A stretch of 42,163 nt of DNA from Candidatus Cloacimonadota bacterium (GCA_021734245.1 JAIPJH010000013.1:1-42163); one strand, 5' to 3'. Shown: positions 25,199 to 33,785, counted from the first letter of the stretch. Translations and numbers: made by a program. The notes: generated from the sequence alone by a model not told the origin.

Positions 25199-26977
25199 AT
25201 GAAAAAGATATTTTTGATAATCGGATTGATATTGATTTCGTTTCTAAATGCAGAATTGCTGCGCATCGATTCCTATGTGAATCAGACTAAGATCGGCACC
25301 AGCGACAGGCTGAATTTTACTATCGAAATTTCCGGTGAAGAAGCAAATCAGGTAGCAGAGCCGGATCTTCCTGAAATCAAGGGGTTCCGCAATCTGGGAA
25401 GTTCCACTTCCACTTCCTCGTCGGTTTCCATTATCAACGGCAGGATGCAATCCGAATATACCAAAAAATACACATACACTTTAGTTCCGAAAGCAAAAGG
25501 TAAATACATCATTCCGCCTGTTACAATTAGATTCAAGAATGAAACTTATAAAACCACAACCATTACTGTGGAAGTTGTGGAAGGCAGCACAGAACCTCCA
25601 CCTCCAACTTCCAGAAATTTCAATCGAAACCAGCAGAAGCAGACCCAGAATAATTTCGAGGAAAATCTATTCGTAATCGCTGAAATCAATAAAACAATTT
25701 TTTGGGAAAATGAGCCGATCACTGTCGATTACACACTTCTCACCCGATATAACATCACCAATATTTCTTTTGGTGAAGATCAGAATTTCAGTGGATTCTG
25801 GAAAGAAGATGTTTTCACTCCAAGTCAGATAAATTTCAGTCGCAGAAATTACAATGGCGTTCTTTACAACACAATGTTGATGAAAACGATCGTGCTCTTC
25901 CCTACCCAAAGCGGAAAAATGGAAATTCCATCGATGGAACTGCTGGTGGATATTCGCACTGAACCGACCAGTTTCTTCGATTTTGGTGCGACCAAACAAT
26001 ATTCCATCAAAAGTAAACCGCTCAGGATAAACGTGCGTGAACTTCCTGAAGAGGGAAAACCGCAGAATTTCACAAATGCAGTTGGAACGTATAGTTTGAG
26101 CAGCAATGTAAGTGATACGGAGCTGAAAGTTGGTGATTCTTTTACCTACACTTTGGAATTGAAAGGTGAAGGCAACCTGAAGCAGTTTGATGTGCCTACT
26201 TTACCACTAATTCAGCATTTAAGGTTTCTCGATCCGGAAATTACCAACGAGATTAATCAGGATCAGAAATCCGGAACCAAAAACATTAAATATCTTGTGA
26301 TCGCACAGGAAAAAGGCACATTCACGATTCCTCCGATCAAATTCAGTTTTTTCGATACAAAACAAGGAAGATACCGCACATTGCAATCCGACAGCTACAC
26401 CTTGAATATTGCAGAAGGAAGCGGTTCCATCATTCCCAGCAGCACAGCTCAGTCGGTAGTTCGCATGGAAGGAAAAGATATAGGATTTATCATCAAAGAT
26501 ACAAACCTGAGAAACAAAAAGATCTGGTTTGATTCTTTTCTCTACTGGTTGATAATATTTCTGATTTTCTTGATAATTCCAACTTCTTCGCTTTATACAA
26601 AACAAAAAGAAAAACTGCAGGGAAATCTCGATTTTCAACGCCAGCGCAGAGCAAATAAAATTCTGAAAAAATACATGAAACAGGCTACTGAATATCACAA
26701 AATAGAAGATGTGAGATTTTATGCCGCAGCTCAAACCGGTCTCAGCAGCTATCTGTGCGATAAACTGCGCATTCCGCGCGGCAGCACGACCGATCAGATA
26801 ATAACTGAGATTTCCAGCAGAAATATTCAAAATGAACTTCTGGAAAAGATCAAAGATATCTTCGAAACCTGCAACAAAGCTCGCTTCATGCCAGGTGGAT
26901 TTTCCAGAGATAACATACAAGCAGATTTTCTTGAACTTAAAGAAATCATAACAGAAATTTCTCGGAGTAAATTATGA
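25199..26977 (+). CDS. batD: BatD: Ig-like-repeat membrane protein
   Basis: This protein of about 592 residues has an N-terminal signal peptide (KKIFLIIGLILISFLNAE) and a long periplasmic beta-rich region. The characteristic BatD opening is present: LRIDSYVNQTKIGTSDRLNF, PEIKGF and a KYTYTLVPKAKGKYIIPP strand set. A later repeat reads VGDSFTYTLELKGEGNLKQF. One transmembrane segment follows (about 450-470), then a cytoplasmic helical domain rich in basic residues. BatD is thought to act in the periplasm with BatA/BatB. The in-frame ATG at 25163 is rejected because it would add 12 residues ahead of the signal peptide. The stop overlaps batE by four bases. Confidence 0.9.
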   Translation: MKKIFLIIGLILISFLNAELLRIDSYVNQTKIGTSDRLNFTIEISGEEANQVAEPDLPEIKGFRNLGSSTSTSSSVSIINGRMQSEYTKKYTYTLVPKAKGKYIIPPVTIRFKNETYKTTTITVEVVEGSTEPPPPTSRNFNRNQQKQTQNNFEENLFVIAEINKTIFWENEPITVDYTLLTRYNITNISFGEDQNFSGFWKEDVFTPSQINFSRRNYNGVLYNTMLMKTIVLFPTQSGKMEIPSMELLVDIRTEPTSFFDFGATKQYSIKSKPLRINVRELPEEGKPQNFTNAVGTYSLSSNVSDTELKVGDSFTYTLELKGEGNLKQFDVPTLPLIQHLRFLDPEITNEINQDQKSGTKNIKYLVIAQEKGTFTIPPIKFSFFDTKQGRYRTLQSDSYTLNIAEGSGSIIPSSTAQSVVRMEGKDIGFIIKDTNLRNKKIWFDSFLYWLIIFLIFLIIPTSSLYTKQKEKLQGNLDFQRQRRANKILKKYMKQATEYHKIEDVRFYAAAQTGLSSYLCDKLRIPRGSTTDQIITEISSRNIQNELLEKIKDIFETCNKARFMPGGFSRDNIQADFLELKEIITEISRSKL

Positions 26978-27735
26978 AAAAGGTAATGATATTCTTATTA
27001 ATTTCCTTCTTGTTCATTTCATTGATATTTGCCCAGGAAATTATTCAAGATACATTCCAAAAAGCACTTTCAGCTTATGAAGCGAATGATTTTGAAACAG
27101 CATTAAAATCGTTTTCTCAACTGGAAAATGAAGGAATTATCAATGCTGACCTGTTTTACAATATTGGTAACTGTCATTTTCGATTGGGAAATATCGGGGA
27201 AGCGATCCTGTATTATAAAAAAGCGTTAAAAGAGCAATCTAACCACGAAGCAGCCCGTAGAAATTTGAATTATGCACTTACTTTTACCCAGGATAAGCAG
27301 GGAACCAATAATGAAGACGTTGTCCGCTCTTTCTGGAAGAAAACTTACGATTCACTTTCTTTGAATTTATTAGCATTCCTAATCCTGATATTTTTTGCAG
27401 CAATCGTTTTTATGATCTGCATTATGATAATCCGCTACCGGGGAAGAGAAAAGACCGTTCCTTTTTTCATTACATCCATTTTAATAGTTTTTATGATCGT
27501 TTTTGTTCTGCTTGGTTTTCTAAAATGGCAGGATTATCATCATTCCAAGCAGGCAGTATTGCTTTCCAAAAGTGCAATTGGTTATAGTGGCCCCAGCCAG
27601 GAATTCGTACGTGTTTTCACGATTCACGAAGGTATGATATTCCAAATAGAAAGAACGGAAAATGATTGGAGTCTGATCAAGCTTGCAAATGGATTAGGCG
27701 GTTGGATTCCAACCAATACTTATGAAAAAATATAG
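26974..27735 (+). CDS. batE: BatE: TPR plus SH3-like domain membrane protein
   Basis: This 253-residue protein has a signal peptide (to about residue 20), two TPR-like repeats (ALSAYEANDFETALKSF, CHFRLGNIGEAILYYKKAL), two transmembrane segments (about 130-152 and 165-187) and a C-terminal bacterial SH3 domain (LLSKSAIGYSGPSQEFVRVF ... WSLIKLANGLGGWIP). This order is that of BatE. SH3b domains often bind cell wall or proteins in the periplasm. ATGA overlap with batD shows coupling. The last 14 bp are shared with the start of the M23 peptidase gene. Confidence 0.9.
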   Translation: MKKVMIFLLISFLFISLIFAQEIIQDTFQKALSAYEANDFETALKSFSQLENEGIINADLFYNIGNCHFRLGNIGEAILYYKKALKEQSNHEAARRNLNYALTFTQDKQGTNNEDVVRSFWKKTYDSLSLNLLAFLILIFFAAIVFMICIMIIRYRGREKTVPFFITSILIVFMIVFVLLGFLKWQDYHHSKQAVLLSKSAIGYSGPSQEFVRVFTIHEGMIFQIERTENDWSLIKLANGLGGWIPTNTYEKI

Positions 27736-28609
27736 ATTATTCATTTTTGTTTTTTTGCTCATCTTGATTGGAACTCAAATTTCAGCGCTGGAAAAACATC
27801 TGAGTTTAAAGGGAATTCCTTCTCAAGGTGGTTTGATCTTTGGCACGATCTCTGAAGCTGTGAAGCAGGTGAATCTGGATGGAGAAAAGCTGCATCTGAT
27901 CGGCAGAAGCTTCATCTACGGTTTTGATCGTGATGCCGAGTTGGTGCATGAAATCACTTTGATCTTTGATGATCACTCAGAATTTATTAAGTTTGATATT
28001 GCCAAATACGAATACGACATTCAGAAAATCACCAGAGTGCAGAAAAAATACGTTGCTCCTCCTGCCGATCCATTTCTGGCAAATAAAATTCAATTGGAAG
28101 CAAATACATTGAAAGCAATTCGTAAACAGATGAGTAAAAATATCTTTTTCTATGCTGATTCGATTTTTATTCGACCGGTAGAAAAAGGCTGGATCAGCTC
28201 AGATTTTGGTGGTCAGCGCATCATAAATGGAGTTCCACAACGACCTCACAGCGGTTTAGATATTGCCGTACCAAAAGGAACAGAGATAAAAGCGATGACT
28301 AATGGTGTTGTATCTCTGACCGGTGATTATTTTTACAACGGTAAATTTGTCCTCATCGATCATGGCAGCGGTCTTAGTTCTATCTACCTTCATATGAGCA
28401 AAATATCCGTAGAAAAAGGTGATTTTGTAAAGATTGGTGATAAGATCGGTGAAGTTGGTTCAACTGGTAGATCTACCGGAAACCATTTGCATTGGGGAAT
28501 TAAGTGGTACAAAAGCAGGATCAATCCATCTCTCATGCTAAAACCGCAGGATGAATTTCTGGTTTTCAAAAGTAAGATTACTGAAGATAAAATTTTATCG
28601 AATAAATAA
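27722..28609 (+). CDS. M23-family peptidoglycan endopeptidase (LytM domain)
   Basis: The 295-residue protein has a signal peptide ending near QISA, an N-terminal beta-rich domain (20-140), and a LytM/M23 domain with all zinc ligands: H176-x-x-x-D180 in RPHSGLDIAVP and H255-L-H257 in TGNHLHWGI, plus H224 in YLHMSK. It should cut peptide cross-links of peptidoglycan in the periplasm. It overlaps batE by 14 bp, so it belongs to the same operon; that makes cell-wall remodelling a plausible task of this Bat system. A short gap without a terminator hairpin follows. Confidence 0.93.
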   Translation: MKKYRLFIFVFLLILIGTQISALEKHLSLKGIPSQGGLIFGTISEAVKQVNLDGEKLHLIGRSFIYGFDRDAELVHEITLIFDDHSEFIKFDIAKYEYDIQKITRVQKKYVAPPADPFLANKIQLEANTLKAIRKQMSKNIFFYADSIFIRPVEKGWISSDFGGQRIINGVPQRPHSGLDIAVPKGTEIKAMTNGVVSLTGDYFYNGKFVLIDHGSGLSSIYLHMSKISVEKGDFVKIGDKIGEVGSTGRSTGNHLHWGIKWYKSRINPSLMLKPQDEFLVFKSKITEDKILSNK

Positions 28610-28638
28610 ATCTAAAAAATTCTTTGAACTAAATTTTC

Positions 28639-28688
28639 TTGACCAATTTCATCTTTAACTAATTTATTTCATAAAAGTAAAGGGAGGA
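28639..28688 (+). promoter_or_regulatory. Possible promoter and strong RBS of the Cache gene
   Basis: TTGACC at 28639-28644 is followed 17 bases later by ATTTAT. AAAGGGAGGAAAA gives a strong ribosome-binding site immediately before the ATG at 28692. The promoter is tentative. Confidence 0.35.
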
Positions 28689-28691
28689 AAA

Positions 28692-29192
28692 ATGATATTA
28701 AAGAAAATGAAATTGTGTTTTATTCTGGCATTACTTTTATCAAGTATTTTCATGTTTGCGGAAAATGAAAACTCAGTAGAAAATTATGAATTGATCGCCA
28801 AATACGTTGTTCACACAACTACTCAAGGTTTAGGTGCTGCTTTATCAAATATCGAATCTGCTGATGAGCAAATTGAATTTCTAAGGACTTACATAACTCC
28901 AATTAGATTTTATCCAGATAAAACAGGATATTTTTACATTTATAACTTTGATTGTGTGAATATAGCTCATGCCACTCAGAAAGATCTGGAGGGTCAGAAT
29001 TTGTACGATTATCGGGATGCGAAAGGAAAATATGTAATTAGAGAATTGAGTGCTGCCAGCCAAAACGGTGGTGGTTATGTAGAATATTACTGGCAAAAAC
29101 CTGATGATGAAATTGAGTATAAAAAAATGGGCTATGTAGAACCAATTCCCGGAACCGATTATTTTATCGGAACAGGAGTTTACTTACAATAA
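28692..29192 (+). CDS. Exported single-Cache-domain protein
   Basis: This 166-residue protein has a signal peptide (to FMFA, about residue 23) and then one sCache_2-type domain: YPDKTGYFYIYNFDCVNIAHA, GQNLYDYRDAKGKYVI, GGGYVEYYWQKP and PGTDYFIGTGVY. Such domains bind small ligands and are usually the sensor part of chemoreceptors or kinases. Here no transmembrane segment or signalling domain follows, so it is a free periplasmic ligand-binding protein or a partner for another sensor. It is transcribed alone, ending at the terminator at 29254-29285. Confidence 0.85.
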   Translation: MILKKMKLCFILALLLSSIFMFAENENSVENYELIAKYVVHTTTQGLGAALSNIESADEQIEFLRTYITPIRFYPDKTGYFYIYNFDCVNIAHATQKDLEGQNLYDYRDAKGKYVIRELSAASQNGGGYVEYYWQKPDDEIEYKKMGYVEPIPGTDYFIGTGVYLQ

Positions 29193-29193
29193 A

Positions 29194-29237
29194 AACTTCG
29201 GAATGTTCCCGGTTCATCGGGATCTTCCGAATGTTTA
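29194..29237. repeat. CGGAATGTTCCCG palindrome, second copy
   Basis: It matches the element at 19823-19864 with a changed loop (GGTTCATCGGGA instead of GATTTTCGGGA). CCCG and CGGG arms still pair inside a GGAA/TTCC pair. It follows the stop of the Cache gene, as the first copy follows the moxR stop. Confidence 0.75.
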
Positions 29238-29253
29238 TACTTATAAAAAAATT

Positions 29254-29285
29254 AAAAAGCCCGATCAAATTTGACCGGGCTTTTA
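29254..29285. terminator. Bidirectional terminator
   Basis: AAAAGCCCG and CGGGCTTTT form a strong stem with an inner TCAAATTTGA palindrome. A-rich sequence on the left and T-rich on the right serve both strands. It separates the convergent Cache gene and the outer-membrane protein gene. Confidence 0.9.
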
Positions 29286-29302
29286 GTTTGTAAATTTATT
29301 AT

Positions 29303-30160
29303 TTAATAACTTTTACTGAAACCAAACCTTACCGTGTATTCACGAGTAAATTTGCTTTCTGCGCTTGTGATAAGCGGCATGGAAAAACCGACTTTGAACA
29401 TTCCCATACCCGTAAGATAATGCAGTTCAGGAACAAAATCCATAAGGAACATGCTGGATTCAACATCAGAACTTCCAGCTTTTGCATCTCCGGATACTAC
29501 CACCAAAAATCCTAAATATCCGTCAAATTTTGGTTCAAATTTCAAAAAACCATATCGGCCTTTCATGGATAACATGTTGCCATTTTTAACTTCATCTTCA
29601 TCTTCACCGTTCAGCCGATATTTTACATCTGCCAGAATTTCTCTGTTATCTGTACTCAAAATTACATTCCCGGCAGCAGTAAAATCCAGTGATCCCGATC
29701 CCATCGGAGTTCCGTAATCTACATTGCTGATTTCTACTGTTTTATCTTTGTCTCCTGTAGGAAGTTTTACAGAGATATCAGCAGAATAATCCATATTCCA
29801 ACCATTGAATCCTTCTGGCAGGTAGGAACGATAAGCTCCGCCCACTGAAATATCACCAATGCCAATCGCACTCTTAGATTTGTCACCCGATGTTGCTGTA
29901 ATCCTCTGCAACGGCAAGTTCGCCGAAACCACAAAATTTCCTAAGGGATAAGCAAAAGGAATTTTAACAGATTGTCTTCCAGATGAAAACTCCATCTCCG
30001 GTGCCAATTCAGGACTTGTAATTGTTGTTGTTTCAATTGGTCTGTTAAGATCATAACTGATGGAAGGTTCAGCCAGAACTGCACTCCTTTCATAATAATC
30101 CTGACCAAATAATAGTGATAGTGATAAAATCAAAATAGCTAAAACCAATTTTTTTTTCAT
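29303..30160 (-). CDS. Predicted outer-membrane beta-barrel protein
   Basis: This 285-residue protein has a signal peptide (to LLFG, about residue 19), then alternating amphipathic strands rich in Gly/Ser and aromatics (FAYPLGNFVVSANLPL, IGDISVGGAYRSYLP, YSADISVKLPTG) and it ends in aromatic residues (VRFGFSKSY), typical of outer-membrane barrels. The shape resembles the 'transporter'/MetA-like barrel group, but I do not assign a family. It is the last gene of the lpoB lipoprotein group, 11 bp after yjbQ, with GGAGGAGAA as its ribosome-binding site. Confidence 0.65.
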   Translation of the reverse strand: MKKKLVLAILILSLSLLFGQDYYERSAVLAEPSISYDLNRPIETTTITSPELAPEMEFSSGRQSVKIPFAYPLGNFVVSANLPLQRITATSGDKSKSAIGIGDISVGGAYRSYLPEGFNGWNMDYSADISVKLPTGDKDKTVEISNVDYGTPMGSGSLDFTAAGNVILSTDNREILADVKYRLNGEDEDEVKNGNMLSMKGRYGFLKFEPKFDGYLGFLVVVSGDAKAGSSDVESSMFLMDFVPELHYLTGMGMFKVGFSMPLITSAESKFTREYTVRFGFSKSY

Positions 30161-30171
30161 TTCTCCTCCGT

Positions 30172-30588
30172 CTATTTTCCGATAATTTTTACTAAAATTC
30201 TTTTTCTTCTTTTGCCATCAAACTCACCATAAAAGATCTGTTCCCAGGGACCAAAATCTAACTTCCCATTTGTGATGGCAACTACAACTTCTCTTCCCAT
30301 TATTGTTCGCTTCAGATGTGCATCTGCATTGTCTTCAAAGCCGTTATGCTGATATTGGGAATATGGTTTTTCGGGAGCCAGTTTTTCCAGCCATTTTTCA
30401 AAATCTGCGTGCAGTCCGCTTTCATCGTCATTAATGAATACACTGGCAGTGATATGCATGGCATTCACCAGGCACAAACCTTCCCTGATTCCACTTTCAT
30501 GCAGGCAGCTTTCGATCTCCGAGGTAATGTTTATCAGTTGTCTTCTGCTTGTTGTATTGAACCATAATTCTTTACGAAATGACTTCAT
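30172..30588 (-). CDS. yjbQ: YjbQ/UPF0047 family protein
   Basis: The 138-residue protein has the UPF0047 signatures: a histidine in [37 protein letters not shown] with further conserved His/Asp, and [18 protein letters not shown] near the end. Family members have weak thiamine-phosphate synthase activity in E. coli, but their real role is unsettled. It is cytoplasmic, unlike its exported neighbours, and probably travels in the operon for reasons not apparent here. The start is 14 bp after the LPP20-like gene stop and has a weak ribosome-binding site. Confidence 0.9.
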   Translation of the reverse strand: MKSFRKELWFNTTSRRQLINITSEIESCLHESGIREGLCLVNAMHITASVFINDDESGLHADFEKWLEKLAPEKPYSQYQHNGFEDNADAHLKRTIMGREVVVAITNGKLDFGPWEQIFYGEFDGKRRKRILVKIIGK

Positions 30589-30602
30589 AGTTCATCTTTT
30601 CC

Positions 30603-31622
30603 TTACTTTTTCAGCACCATATTGTCGAAATAAGAGATTATCTTCTTTTTCAGGTTTTTCTTGATTTCCTTTTCTACAGAACGAATTGCGCGTGCTTTTG
30701 CTTCGCTGTAGCTGATGTGACCTTCACGGCCTTTTTCATCCAATGTTAAAATCGTATTTCCAACTGGATCTACAACCTGCAATTGCAGTTCATAACGAAC
30801 AAATTTCTCTTGTCTCTGCAGATCTGTTTCTTCGAACAAGACCATTCCATCTGCATTCAGAAGCGGAGAGTTCGAAATCACAAAGCCCAGATCGTTCATC
30901 AGCTCTTCTACCAGGATCGTGATCTTATTATCTTCATCATTCTTAATGTTGACTGAAAAACCGATCTGCCTGGCAATTTCGGCAGTTTGTTTCATAACTT
31001 CTGTATGATTGTAATTCAATTCCAGCATTTCTTTGGCAGATGGCAGAATAATTCCTAACTGACTTAACAGAATTTCGTTTTGAGAACTGAAAGCTGCTGC
31101 TGCACTCATCGCTGCATAATCAAATAAGATATCGAAAGATTCGTCTGCCATTTTTTTGTACTGTTTTATTCTATCAGCATTTTCCGCAATCTTCTGTTCG
31201 TAGATGTCAGCTGTTTTCATCCTGTTCAGATAAGCTATCACATGAACTCTTCCCATTTTATCGGTGTAGCTTTCTCCAAACTCGATATTCACCAGAGTCT
31301 GATCAGCAGAGATATTTACGTTTTTCAGCGTCTCAGATTGATCTTCGTATGATGTTTGACCATTTTCGGTCAACTCCATGTAACGCTGCCGATATGTTTG
31401 ATCTGTCTTTACATTAGTTTCGAAGATTCGAGCCAGATTGCCGGCTGCCATATTTTCCGCCATATCGCGCGAATCTGCTTCTCCCAAAGCAGAAAGATAC
31501 ATATTTTCGGGATATACACTTTTGGGATTATCCAGCCATTTTGGTGCTTTATTCTTTTTGGCATAAACACTGCAGCTTAGTAAAAGCAATGCTGCCATTA
31601 CAATAATTATACTTTTTCTCAT
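30603..31622 (-). CDS. LPP20-like outer-membrane lipoprotein
   Basis: This protein of about 339 residues has a lipoprotein signal ending LLLSC (Cys17) and then the LPP20-type opening APKWLDNP, LGEADSRDMAENMAAGNLARIF. LPP20 domains occur in many Gram-negative surface lipoproteins, including flagellar and LpoB-linked ones. The middle is helical, and the end (SYSEAKARAIRSVEKEIKKNL) is charged. The ATG at 31622 is chosen because GAGG lies six bases before it; an ATG at 31637 would add five polar residues ahead of the signal. It forms a group with the lpoB-like and COG3014-like genes upstream. Confidence 0.8.
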   Translation of the reverse strand: MRKSIIIVMAALLLLSCSVYAKKNKAPKWLDNPKSVYPENMYLSALGEADSRDMAENMAAGNLARIFETNVKTDQTYRQRYMELTENGQTSYEDQSETLKNVNISADQTLVNIEFGESYTDKMGRVHVIAYLNRMKTADIYEQKIAENADRIKQYKKMADESFDILFDYAAMSAAAAFSSQNEILLSQLGIILPSAKEMLELNYNHTEVMKQTAEIARQIGFSVNIKNDEDNKITILVEELMNDLGFVISNSPLLNADGMVLFEETDLQRQEKFVRYELQLQVVDPVGNTILTLDEKGREGHISYSEAKARAIRSVEKEIKKNLKKKIISYFDNMVLKK

Positions 31623-31654
31623 AATTTCCTCTTTCATTTCCTTGGAAATCCAAA

Positions 31655-33055
31655 TTAATTCAAATAATAAGATTCAAAGAGATTCATATCTTTCCTGGAA
31701 ACTTCCTTTACTCCCTTATCATCTATCCAGAGCAGATTTCCGTTTTTATCGTAATACTCCAGCTTTATATGATGAGTTCCAGGCGCCAATTCGATTTCGT
31801 CTACCAAAGCTTTTGCCGGGAAGAATCTTGAAATTCTAAGATCAGCATTTTCAGTCTGATCTACAGCAACATCTGTAGCCAAACGTAAGAGGTCTCCCCA
31901 ACCTCCGCCGCCAACTTGTTTATCCAGTTCTTCTTTACCTTTTTCAGCAGCTAAACCTTTGATTACAGCTCTTGTTATTGTTTTCAGGTAGATTATCGGT
32001 TCTTTGATCTTATATGTTTCCAAAGCTACTTTTTCGATGCTCTCGATCTTCTCCATATAGCCATAATCTCGATTATCTACTACAATTTTTACATTTCCAA
32101 TTTTGGATTTTCTCATTTCCATGTAGGGAAGTTGAAATTTGAAATGATAACCTTCTTTTACACCAGGCCAGTTTATTATATCCAGTGTTTCCAATTGCTG
32201 ATTTCCGCGAGGATTTTCTTCCGTTGTTCCGATGATTATAAGATCTTTTTCGGTGTGAATATAAAGTGTATTGGCTTTTTTGTCTGGTCCACGCCCTACA
32301 AAACTGATGAAATTAACTTTTGCTTTTTCTGTTCTTTCCAGATAACTATCAAGATTTGGATGCTTGAAATCGTAAACTTGAGCCTGCAGATTAAATGCTT
32401 CCACGATCTTATCTCTATCTATCCTGGCATCATCCATTTTACCTTCAGCTCTGTACAAAAGCATGCTTAAATATCTTCCCAGAGCGGAATTATGGAATTT
32501 GTTCTTACCGGTTTTAAACTCATTCTTTTTATCTTTGGAAAGATTCAATTGATTTGCTGTTTTCTTGTGTTTTTGTTCCAATAAAGACAGTTTATCATTA
32601 ATTCTTCGGATTTCCACAAAAGCAGCATCGAACTGATTAAGTTCAAGATAATTCAAAGCTTTGAAAACATTCAGGTAAATATCTTCATAATCTTCTCCGG
32701 CATATTCCAGAGTATTATCGTTGAAAAGCATAGAAGTGGCAGCTCGAGATATACTCTTCGTATAAAGTTCATCAATTGCCTGTTCTGCTTTGGAAAGAGC
32801 TTCGTTGCTTTCTTTATAACGGCCGGCATAATGCAGCAGCATACCTTCATCCAGATAAAAAAGTGCCTGCTCTTTCTTTTTGTAGAATTTGCCTTTGGCT
32901 GCTTGAATTTGCTTTAAGACTCCTTCATAATCCTGCGCAATTAATTTCTCATCGGTTCCCACAAATTGTTTTTTGGAAGTCTTCATATTGGCACAACCTG
33001 TGAAAAGCAATAGAACTACAAAACTGAGTGCCAGATACAATTTCAGATTTTTCAT
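31655..33055 (-). CDS. COG3014-like lipoprotein with TPR-like helices
   Basis: The protein of about 466 residues starts with a lipoprotein signal (LLLFTGC, Cys21). An N-terminal half of TPR-like helices follows (EQALFYLDEGMLLHYAGRYKES, YLNVFKALNYLELNQFDAAFVEI), and then a beta-rich half with a conserved GRGPDK segment. It ends in a PEGA-like segment (VDEIELAPGTHHIKLEYYDKNGN). The layout fits the uncharacterised COG3014 lipoproteins, which recur beside lpoB homologues. GAAGGA six bases before the ATG at 33055 sets the start; an in-frame ATG at 33073 would overlap the lpoB-like gene. The role is unknown but probably tied to the outer membrane or peptidoglycan. Confidence 0.75.
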   Translation of the reverse strand: MKNLKLYLALSFVVLLLFTGCANMKTSKKQFVGTDEKLIAQDYEGVLKQIQAAKGKFYKKKEQALFYLDEGMLLHYAGRYKESNEALSKAEQAIDELYTKSISRAATSMLFNDNTLEYAGEDYEDIYLNVFKALNYLELNQFDAAFVEIRRINDKLSLLEQKHKKTANQLNLSKDKKNEFKTGKNKFHNSALGRYLSMLLYRAEGKMDDARIDRDKIVEAFNLQAQVYDFKHPNLDSYLERTEKAKVNFISFVGRGPDKKANTLYIHTEKDLIIIGTTEENPRGNQQLETLDIINWPGVKEGYHFKFQLPYMEMRKSKIGNVKIVVDNRDYGYMEKIESIEKVALETYKIKEPIIYLKTITRAVIKGLAAEKGKEELDKQVGGGGWGDLLRLATDVAVDQTENADLRISRFFPAKALVDEIELAPGTHHIKLEYYDKNGNLLWIDDKGVKEVSRKDMNLFESYYLN

Positions 33056-33066
33056 GGTATTTCCTT

Positions 33067-33678
33067 CTACCACTTAGTTTTCTTTTTATTTACGAGTTTC
33101 TTGATCTCTTTACTTCCAATCCATACTTTTTCGTTAGTTTCCACATTGATCAGTTCCAGATCGATCTGATAGAATTTGGCAGCTTTTCCACCACTGGCAT
33201 CTACATTAGATTTAATACCACCTTGAAGCATGAAATCTGCTCCGGATTCAGCAGCAAGTCTTTTAGCTGTATCATCGCTGGCATAAGATTGTTGTTCCAT
33301 TCTTTCGTCGCGGATTTCTTCCCTTTCTTTACTGCTGGCTACAAATTTCACTTTTCCTGCATTGATCAGCTCACGCTCGATATCTTTTATGAAAGTATCA
33401 GTTTGAATGTGCTCAGAACTGAAATTACGGATAGTACCTACGATAACAACTGGTTTACGATCTTCTTCCATCATGAAATCACTAATCCAGGGACGATAAA
33501 CCATATCCTGGATCATTTGCTGAGCTACCAGTTTGGAATCTGTATCGTTCCAATTTCCACTAAGGTCGGTTACTTCATCTGAAGAAACACGTGAAACTGT
33601 TCTGTTTGGCCCGCAACCCAAAGTTAGCAAAACAGCGCAGAACATTACCGTTAACAAAATTATTCTAAAATTTTTCAT
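33067..33678 (-). CDS. LpoB-like lipoprotein (penicillin-binding protein activator family)
   Basis: This 203-residue protein has a lipoprotein signal ending LTLGC (Cys22). Its body has the LpoB/YcfM pattern: ESS-like SGNWNDTDSKLVAQQMIQD, PVVIVGTIRNFSSEHIQTDTF, FVASSKEREEIRDER, GADFMLQGGIKS and a closing IDLELINVETNEKVWIGSKEIKK. LpoB in E. coli reaches through the peptidoglycan layer to activate PBP1b. Activation of a class A PBP is an inference here. A strong TTGGAGGGAAG precedes the ATG. It heads the lipoprotein operon, with a TTGACA box 70 bases upstream. Confidence 0.85.
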   Translation of the reverse strand: MKNFRIILLTVMFCAVLLTLGCGPNRTVSRVSSDEVTDLSGNWNDTDSKLVAQQMIQDMVYRPWISDFMMEEDRKPVVIVGTIRNFSSEHIQTDTFIKDIERELINAGKVKFVASSKEREEIRDERMEQQSYASDDTAKRLAAESGADFMLQGGIKSNVDASGGKAAKFYQIDLELINVETNEKVWIGSKEIKKLVNKKKTKW

Positions 33679-33724
33679 CTTCCCTCCAATTTTTTTACTT
33701 TTATTACATTCTATTATTTATCTA

Positions 33725-33753
33725 AAAACTTGATTTGTATTGTATGATGTCAA
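33725..33753 (-). promoter_or_regulatory. Possible promoter of the lpoB lipoprotein operon
   Basis: On the minus strand TTGACA (plus-strand 33748-33753) is followed by a 17-18 base gap to a T-rich GTTTTT. The first transcribed base would leave a leader of about 35 bases before the start at 33678. Confidence 0.35.
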
Positions 33754-33785
33754 ACTAATTCTAAAATAAATAGGAGAATAAAAAA

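Noticed and set aside
26219-26920. A 233-residue minus-strand frame inside batD
   Set aside because: The batD frame has clear signal, domain and membrane features; the antisense frame has none.
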